DNA of 5,792 nucleotides, taken from the NCBI GenBank assembly GCA_021807585.1, contig JAKBCQ010000215.1, positions 1 through 5,792 on the forward strand, given 5' to 3'. The stretch comes from Planctomycetota bacterium (GTDB lineage Bacteria > Planctomycetota > Planctomycetia > Isosphaerales > Isosphaeraceae). A model generated the notes under the pieces. It saw only the letters and a list, made by a program, of their open reading frames with translations. It ran no database searches and had not been told where the DNA came from. The position numbers and the translations under genes were made by a program. Position 1 is the first letter of the stretch, and each line of letters opens with the position of its first letter. Positions 1 to 4,238 of this stretch are shown here, one piece after another.

Positions 1-1
1 A

Positions 2-646
2 TATAACGAATACACGCACGACGGTCGTAGCCGCGCGATTCCTCCCACGCTTTTGATCAGCGCGATCGGCCGAGTTCCAGATGTCAACAAGTGTGTGACG
101 ATGGATTTGAAAGCTCCCGGCGATCTTTTATTCGTTGTGGGGGAGACGCGCGACGAGCTGGGGGGATCGCACTGGTCGATGATTCGCGGAATCGAAGGTG
201 GCTCGGCGCCGGCGGTCGATTTCGCGGTCGGTCGGCGTTTGTTCGCGGCGATGCATCGGGCGATCGTCCGCGGGCTCGTCGTCAGTTGTCACGATCTGAG
301 CGAGGGGGGGCTCGCGGTCGCGCTTGGCGAGATGGCGATCGCGGGAGGGATGGGGGCGAACGTATCGCTTTCCGAGGTTCCTCGACCCGCGGGGCTCGAT
401 CGCGATCTCGTGCTCCTTTTCTCGGAATCTCCCACGCGGTTCGTGGTCGAAGTGGAACCGCGTCAGGAAGCAGCTTTTCGAGACGTATTCAAGGATCTTC
501 CGTCGGGACTGTTGGGAAGAACGACGGGAGGCGACGCTCATTCGGACGAGGCTCGATTGAAGATTCAAGGCGTTCGGGGATCGATTGCGGTCGATCTTTC
601 GACGCGCGACATGAAGACGAGGTGGCGAGCGCCGCTCGCCTGGTAG
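2..646 (+). CDS. purL: Phosphoribosylformylglycinamidine synthase, PurL subunit (C-terminal part, 5' end outside window)
   Basis: The frame is open from base 2 to the TAG at 644-646, giving 214 residues with no start codon of its own, so the gene enters from the left. PurL uses ATP and ammonia to convert FGAR to FGAM in step 4 of purine synthesis in the cytoplasm. Seen in the sequence: an IPPTLL-SAIGRV segment, then a VTMD-LKAPGDLLFVVGETRDELGG block, then VSCHDLSEGGLAVALGEMA, the typical AIR-synthase-family C-terminal motif, and LFSESPTRFVVEV near the end. The protein ends in a Trp-rich tail without a glutaminase domain, which fits the separate purQ downstream. The IPPTLL/GETRDELGG style resembles the long (about 1,000 aa) PurL type in which PurS is fused at the N-terminus; this is from memory of the family and cannot be checked here. 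No frameshift is visible. Confidence 0.93.
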   Translation, partial: YNEYTHDGRSRAIPPTLLISAIGRVPDVNKCVTMDLKAPGDLLFVVGETRDELGGSHWSMIRGIEGGSAPAVDFAVGRRLFAAMHRAIVRGLVVSCHDLSEGGLAVALGEMAIAGGMGANVSLSEVPRPAGLDRDLVLLFSESPTRFVVEVEPRQEAAFRDVFKDLPSGLLGRTTGGDAHSDEARLKIQGVRGSIAVDLSTRDMKTRWRAPLAW

Positions 647-739
647 GGGAGTTCGCCGGGGGATTCCTGGTTCCTCGGCCTCTAAACGTCCGTTCACGTT
701 CGGCGGGGTCGGTCGATTTTTGTCACGAAGTTCATGAAT

Positions 740-745
740 AAAGGG
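740..745 (+). promoter_or_regulatory. Ribosome binding site of the NYN-domain gene
   Basis: AAAGGG lies 8 bases before the ATG at 754. It supports that start over the second ATG at 757. An in-frame TAA at 739-741 overlaps its left edge, so no longer start is possible. Confidence 0.6.
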
Positions 746-753
746 TTATCCAA

Positions 754-1584
754 ATGATGCTCAGATTCGTTACATTTGTGGATGGTTCGAATCTCGACGG
801 CGTGCTTAAGCACCTGAATCTTCGGGTGGACGATTACGGGTCGTTTTACCGTCATGTGTTCGAGCAGAGCGTGCATTATTGGGGTCGGACTTTTGCGGAG
901 GGCTCGCCGTGGCCTTCGGCGCAGCATTCGCGCATTTATTGGTATGTGGTGGGGAAGATGGACGAATGGGATCTCGCCGATTCCAAGGCCGAGGGTCGGT
1001 TACGGAATCGGTTCGAGGCGAATCCCCGGCTCCGCGATCAGTATGTCGAGGACGTTGCACGTCGGATGCCCGAATTGAATTTGGAGCGTCGGCTCGACGA
1101 GGCGTGGGCTCTTTGTTTCGCCGAGACCAAAGATTGGTACGACGGCAAACGGCGAGCGCTTGAGCGGAAGAAGCGGTTTTATCACGGGGTTCAGGCGGCG
1201 ACCGATTTTGTGGAGATTCGTCAGGAGGGGCACTGGAAGGTCGACCTGTTGCACCACACGCTCAACGAGAAGGGGCTTGATACGAGTCTGGCGGTCGATA
1301 TGGTCGCATTGCAAGACACGTATGACATTGCGCTTTTGATTTCCGGCGACGCCGACGGGATCCCCGGGATCACGTACGTTAAAAGCAAATCGAAGCACGT
1401 GGGGGTGGTCGAGTTCCGCCGCGGCTCGGCCGAGGATTTCCCCGTCAAGGGGGCGTCGTCGCGGCTCAAGATCGCGGCCGATTTCGTCGTTCAGATTTAC
1501 GAGGCCGATCTCATCCGTCGTAAGCTCGCCTACCGCGCCGAACCCGATTACCCGACGTTCGGGCCGACCGAGGGGAATTATTGA
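754..1584 (+). CDS. NYN-domain (PIN-like) putative ribonuclease between purL and purQ
   Basis: This is a 276-aa soluble protein, probably a metal-dependent RNA nuclease of the NYN/DUF88 (LabA-like) family. Residues 5-14 read FVTFVDGSNL, the first acidic motif (D10, with N13). The second is the EKGLD-x-x-LAVDM stretch (172-183; D176, D182), and the third is ALLISGDADGIP (193-204; D199, D201). The family usually has Phe after the last Asp, but here it is Gly (G202). KHVGVVEF (214-221) is the final strand. About 160 residues separate motifs 1 and 2, more than in compact NYN domains. That insert is Trp/Tyr-rich and carries a basic helix at 132-141 that could contact RNA (inference). The C-terminus after residue 222 predicts a further helix and a disordered end. 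There is no signal peptide. The gene lies 107 bp after purL and 194 bp before purQ on the same strand. Substrate and role are unknown. Confidence 0.85.
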   Translation: MMLRFVTFVDGSNLDGVLKHLNLRVDDYGSFYRHVFEQSVHYWGRTFAEGSPWPSAQHSRIYWYVVGKMDEWDLADSKAEGRLRNRFEANPRLRDQYVEDVARRMPELNLERRLDEAWALCFAETKDWYDGKRRALERKKRFYHGVQAATDFVEIRQEGHWKVDLLHHTLNEKGLDTSLAVDMVALQDTYDIALLISGDADGIPGITYVKSKSKHVGVVEFRRGSAEDFPVKGASSRLKIAADFVVQIYEADLIRRKLAYRAEPDYPTFGPTEGNY

Positions 1585-1605
1585 GTCGATCGGAGCGGTC
1601 ACGGA

Positions 1606-1636
1606 TCGCGCGACGTTCGCTCGCGCGAGCCCTTTT
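1606..1636 (+). terminator. Weak candidate Rho-independent terminator after the NYN gene
   Basis: The arms TCGCGCGA (1606-1613) and TCGCGCGA (1621-1628) pair perfectly over 8 bp around a 7-nt loop, 22 bases after the stop codon. A short T-run (1633-1636) follows after four bases. The T-run is short, so termination may be partial. If real, it would separate purQ from the upstream transcript. Confidence 0.4.
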
Positions 1637-1650
1637 ACCTAATACAAGTG

Positions 1651-1676
1651 TTGAATCGCTTGCATGAGCGTTTCAA
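1651..1676 (+). promoter_or_regulatory. Near-palindromic hairpin in the purQ leader
   Basis: TTGAA (1651-1655) pairs with TTCAA (1672-1676), and CGCT (1657-1660) pairs with AGCG (1667-1670). One T-T mismatch lies between the two helices, and the loop is TGCATG. An A-rich stretch follows (about 1676-1695). It could be an operator for a dimeric regulator or an RNA element of the 5' leader. It matches no riboswitch class I recognise. The surrounding 1585-1778 interval is otherwise AT-rich and non-coding. A TTGCAT at 1659 with GATTAA 17 bases on is a poor promoter match. Confidence 0.35.
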
Positions 1677-1778
1677 AAACATGATTAAAAAAATTAGACA
1701 ATCATCGGTTGATTATTCGATCGATTTTTGAGCTTGAACCCGCCTTGATCACTTATCAACGTTTGATCGAGCCGAAAC

Positions 1779-2555
1779 ATGAAGCCGAAAGCGCTCGTTT
1801 TGAGAGCCCCCGGAGTCAATTGCGACGAGGAGACGGCGCGGGCCTGGGAGCTCGCGGGCGCCGAGGTCGAATCGCGGCACGTCGAGCGGCTCGTCGACGA
1901 TCGCCGCGGGCTCGACCGGTTTCAGATCTTGACGCTTCCCGGAGGCTTTTCCTACGGCGATGATCTGGGGGCGGGCAAGATCCTCGCCGCCAAGCTTGGC
2001 GTGATCCTCGCCGATTCGATCGCGCGATTGCGCGACCGGGGAGGGTTGATTTTGGGGATTTGCAACGGCTTCCAAACGCTCGTCAAGGCGGGATTTCTGC
2101 CGGGCGGAACCGACGCGAAGCCCGCGACGCTCACGCATAACGATTCGCGCCGCTACGAGGCGCGGTGGACGAGGCTCGTCGTCGCGTCCCGCCGGTGCGT
2201 GTTCCTCACCGCCGACGAACCGCTCGAACTCCCGGTGGCGCACGGCGAAGGAAAGTTCGTCGTCGCCGATCCCGCGGCTCTCGATCAACTGTTCGACGGG
2301 GAACAGATCGTTCTGCGCTATGCCGATTCCGATAATCGTCCGACCGAGCTTTATCCCGCCAACCCCAACGGCTCGGCGCGCGGAGTCGCCGCGGTTTGCG
2401 ACCCCACGGGCCGAGTCTTCGGCCTCATGCCCCACCCCGAACGCTACGTCGAGAAGTTTCATCATCCCCGCTGGACAAGGCTCGAACATCGAAACGATCG
2501 CGTCCCCGACGGCCTACAAATCTTTCAGAACGCGGTCGCGGCGCTCCGACAATAG
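1779..2555 (+). CDS. purQ: Phosphoribosylformylglycinamidine synthase, PurQ glutaminase subunit
   Basis: This is a 258-aa class I glutamine amidotransferase. It hydrolyses glutamine and passes ammonia to PurL for FGAM synthesis in the cytoplasm. Seen: the start VLVLRAPGVNCDEET-like block (residues 6-19), LPGGFSYGDDLGAGK (53-67; oxyanion region), GICNGFQ (93-99) with nucleophile Cys95, VAHGEGKF (153-160) and MPHPERYVE (217-225) with His219 and Glu221 completing the triad. All key residues are present, so it should be active. It is about 30 residues longer than the Bacillus-type PurQ of about 227 aa, as I would expect for partners of long PurL proteins. The ATG at 1779 is the first start after an in-frame TGA at 1764-1766; its Shine-Dalgarno is weak (GAG at 1769-1771). 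A separate purS is not seen in the window. Confidence 0.97.
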   Translation: MKPKALVLRAPGVNCDEETARAWELAGAEVESRHVERLVDDRRGLDRFQILTLPGGFSYGDDLGAGKILAAKLGVILADSIARLRDRGGLILGICNGFQTLVKAGFLPGGTDAKPATLTHNDSRRYEARWTRLVVASRRCVFLTADEPLELPVAHGEGKFVVADPAALDQLFDGEQIVLRYADSDNRPTELYPANPNGSARGVAAVCDPTGRVFGLMPHPERYVEKFHHPRWTRLEHRNDRVPDGLQIFQNAVAALRQ

Positions 2556-2656
2556 ATCCAGATATCGTTAATATTTGTCAATCCGTCGGTCGGATCGGAT
2601 CGGGGCGCCTCACGAACGCCCAAAAGCCTGAAAATACTTATCTGTTTGATAATTGA
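2556..2656. other. Convergent intergenic spacer between purQ and the - strand gene
   Basis: This 101-bp spacer lies between two stop codons that face each other. It contains two small GC hairpins (2581-2595 and 2603-2621) without U-tracts on either strand, and an AT-rich right end with TTGAT-N5-ATCAA at 2646-2660. No convincing terminator is visible for either gene. Confidence 0.6.
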
Positions 2657-3640
2657 TCAATTGACTCCCGGGAGCGGTCCGCCCGGTCCGGTCGGCGCCG
2701 ACGAACCCGTCGGGCGTCCCGTCGCGTTCGGTTGAATCGGCATCGCGTTGGGATTGAGCGGCATCGCCGCCGCGGGGGGAATGATCTGTCCGTTCATCTG
2801 CGCCTGGATCGCCGCGCTTTCGATCGGGTTTCTCGTTCCCGAGGCGGCCTGATTGCTCATCTGAGCCTGAAGCGCCGCGGGATCGTTCGAGTTGAGAGGG
2901 AACGCGTTGACCGGAACTCCCTGATTGTTCACCTGAGTTTGCATCGTCCCAGGGTCGTACGGCGCGCGAACTCCCTGTCCTTGATTCGCGCCCGCAACGG
3001 CTTGATAATTGTTATTCATGGTGATATTTGCACGATTTGAAACAAGATAGGCGACCTTGCCGTCTTTGCCGATCGCTCGCATCCGCGCGACGCCTGTCGG
3101 ATGGACGTCGAGGCTGAGCAGGTTTTTGAGGTCGGGATCGTAAAAGCTGAGAGTCGACCAGCCGTCTTTGGCGATGCCGAGACAGACGCGCTCTTTCCCC
3201 CTTTTGCCGATCAGCGCCATCGAGGCTGCGCCGTCGACGTCGATGCCGACGAGCATCCGTTCGCGACCGTCGCGATCGAGAAAATGGAGGACGGGCGAGC
3301 CGTCGGGTCGAAAACGGAACTCGGCGCGATTACTTCCGTGCTTATCGTGGAGCGAAAGCACGGGCATGCCGTTGGGATCGGTTTCCCAAAGCCCTTTGAC
3401 GTTCCCCTCGCGATCGCGGAGGACGAAATTGCGGGCCTCGATCGTCCGTGCGATCTGCGGCTGTTTGTCGGCGACGACGAGCGTCGCCCCCGCGCCGAGA
3501 AGCACCGCCGCGGCGATCCAAACCCTGGATTTTGAGCGATTTGGTCGTTCGATCGCGGCGAGTCGGCGCACCAATCCGGCGTTTTCGCGCTCGATTCGCT
3601 CGAGTCGATTCTTCCATTCGGCGATTGTTTGCTCGTCCAT
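2657..3640 (-). CDS. Membrane-anchored protein with coiled coil, six 23-residue repeats and Q/N/P-rich tail; function unknown
   Basis: This 327-aa protein is not one I can name. Residues 6-30 show hydrophobic residues in perfect 3/4 spacing (I6, W9, L13, I16, N20, L23, L27, I30), a likely dimeric coiled coil. A basic stretch (RPNRSKSR, 32-39) precedes one membrane helix at about 40-57, suggesting a cytoplasmic N-terminus and an exported remainder. Residues 69-206 divide into six exact 23-residue units with a hydrophobic-x-hydrophobic-x-D/G-x-x-G core, probably short beta hairpins stacked into a solenoid or propeller-like fold. From about 207 the chain becomes Asn/Gln/Pro/Ala-rich and low in complexity. 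The ATG at 3640 is supported by a strong Shine-Dalgarno. It is divergent from the large + strand gene at 4239 and convergent with purQ. A scaffold or envelope-associated role is possible but unproven. Confidence 0.82.
   Translation of the reverse strand: MDEQTIAEWKNRLERIERENAGLVRRLAAIERPNRSKSRVWIAAAVLLGAGATLVVADKQPQIARTIEARNFVLRDREGNVKGLWETDPNGMPVLSLHDKHGSNRAEFRFRPDGSPVLHFLDRDGRERMLVGIDVDGAASMALIGKRGKERVCLGIAKDGWSTLSFYDPDLKNLLSLDVHPTGVARMRAIGKDGKVAYLVSNRANITMNNNYQAVAGANQGQGVRAPYDPGTMQTQVNNQGVPVNAFPLNSNDPAALQAQMSNQAASGTRNPIESAAIQAQMNGQIIPPAAAMPLNPNAMPIQPNATGRPTGSSAPTGPGGPLPGVN
2726..2956 (-). repeat. Degenerate repeats in the C-terminal tail of the membrane-anchored protein
   Basis: Three copies of a D/E-x-x-x-hydrophobic-Q-x-Q-V/M-N/S-N/G-Q motif occur at residues 229-240, 253-264 and 274-285. 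A seven-residue motif follows in tandem (AMPLNPN 292-298, AMPIQPN 299-305), with a related copy AFPLNSN at 246-252. The tail looks disordered and expands by duplication; the copies have diverged at the DNA level. Confidence 0.7.
3023..3436 (-). repeat. Six in-frame 23-residue (69-bp) repeat units
   Basis: Units cover residues 69-91, 92-114, 115-137, 138-160, 161-183 and 184-206 with no gaps. Position 8 is D76, D99, D122, G145, D168 and G191. Position 11 is Gly in five of six units. Position 23 is Gly in units 1-5, and position 4 is always F, L or M. Sequence identity is low, so the period marks an old structural repeat and not a recent DNA duplication. Confidence 0.85.
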
Positions 3641-3646
3641 GAGCGT

Positions 3647-3653
3647 CCCCTTT
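3647..3653 (-). promoter_or_regulatory. Ribosome binding site of the membrane-anchored protein gene
   Basis: AAAGGGG on the - strand ends 6 bases before the ATG at 3640-3638, and fixes that start. Confidence 0.75.
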
Positions 3654-3946
3654 CTCGACCCGGATCTTGACCCCGGGCCGGCTCGAAGGGGCTAGAATGC
3701 CTTAACGTTCGCGAATTGACCAGATCAATTTTCGAGGCGCCCGCGGCGATCACGCGATCAATGAATGTGAGTTCGACGGCTCGCTCGGTTCGAATCGAAG
3801 CGACGAAGTCTCGAGCCGACGAAAACCGCCGATCGAGAAGCGATTCGTGCCGCCGGGAAAGAAGCGGCGAGGTCGCGGTTCGTCGGCCGAGCGCGACCGC
3901 GGAGCGGGTCGAAAGCTTGCGACCGGATCATGTAATTCTAAGCACT

Positions 3947-3980
3947 ATTATAATATTATTAATATATATAATATAATAAT
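3947..3980. repeat. AT-only imperfect inverted repeat
   Basis: Thirteen bases at 3947-3959 pair with 3968-3980 with one mismatch, around an 8-nt spacer; the whole 34 bp is A and T. Three TATAAT hexamers lie inside (3949, 3967, 3972). None has a recognisable -35 at the right distance. It may be a cruciform or easily melted element, or a promoter core. Confidence 0.5.
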
Positions 3981-4145
3981 CAAATGTAAACCGTCGGCGT
4001 TCGTTCCGTCGACGGATTATCAAAAAAATCAAACATAAATAAAATTGTTTGTTTGTCGGGCTCGTGTCGGATCGTTCGTGGAGTTCGAGGCGAATCGAGT
4101 ACGACTTTGCGGCGGGAGTCGGTCGAATGTCTTTCGGTTGGACGA

Positions 4146-4174
4146 TTGCATCGCGTGTCGATACGCGTTACACT
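4146..4174 (+). promoter_or_regulatory. Candidate sigma70-type promoter of the TPR/HEAT gene
   Basis: TTGCAT (4146-4151) and TACACT (4169-4174) are separated by 17 bases, about 65 bases before the ATG at 4239. The spacer contains CGCGT-N6-ACGCG (4152-4167), an inverted repeat that could be an operator. The match to consensus is moderate (3/6 and 4/6). Confidence 0.3.
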
Positions 4175-4225
4175 CGTTATATCAAATCGAGCGTTCCGTC
4201 GTCTTTCGTTTGTTAACCGGTGACG

Positions 4226-4232
4226 AGGAGGG
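4226..4232 (+). promoter_or_regulatory. Strong Shine-Dalgarno of the TPR/HEAT gene
   Basis: AGGAGGG ends 6 bases before the ATG at 4239, a full match to the anti-Shine-Dalgarno core. An in-frame TGA at 4221-4223 excludes any longer start. Confidence 0.85.
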
Positions 4233-4238
4233 AAATCC

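Larger units (their letters stand above)
3641..4238. other. Divergent intergenic region, 598 bp, no gene supported
   Basis: It lies between the start of the - strand gene and the start of the + strand TPR/HEAT gene, so it should hold promoters for both. From left: the - strand Shine-Dalgarno; an AATTGA-N5-TCAATT inverted repeat at 3714-3730; a GC-rich part with two adjacent hairpins (3849-3868 and 3871-3898); an AT-rich island from about 3932 to 4045; then mixed sequence with a candidate promoter at 4146-4174. Short open frames here have arginine/serine-rich, low-complexity translations and no good ribosome sites, so I call none of them. No promoter with a good -10 was found for the - strand gene. 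Confidence 0.6.

Noticed and set aside
128..697. Long open frame antisense to purL
   Set aside because: Arg/Ser-rich translation with no family motif, opposite a clear PurL; such frames are common in GC-rich DNA.
685..700. AACGT-N6-ACGTT hairpin after purL as a terminator
   Set aside because: Only 5 bp, and the T-run (716-721) is 16 bases further on.
802..813. Perfect 12-bp palindrome GTGCTTAAGCAC
   Set aside because: It lies inside the NYN coding region and is explained by the Val-Leu-Lys-His codons; no partner site was found.
1000..1602. 200-codon open frame antisense to the NYN gene
   Set aside because: The + strand frame carries the NYN motifs and a ribosome site; the antisense one has neither.
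1749..2489. 246-codon open frame antisense to purQ
   Set aside because: It is the mirror of a fully recognisable PurQ.
2603..2621. GGGCG/CGCCC hairpin after purQ as a terminator
   Set aside because: Neither strand has a T-run after it.
3787..3796. GGTTCGAATC, resembling a tRNA T-loop
   Set aside because: The flanking bases do not form a T-stem, and no acceptor stem, anticodon arm or D arm is found.
3716..3976. 86-codon open frame in the divergent intergenic region
   Set aside because: Low-complexity Arg/Ser translation that runs into the AT island, without a ribosome site.
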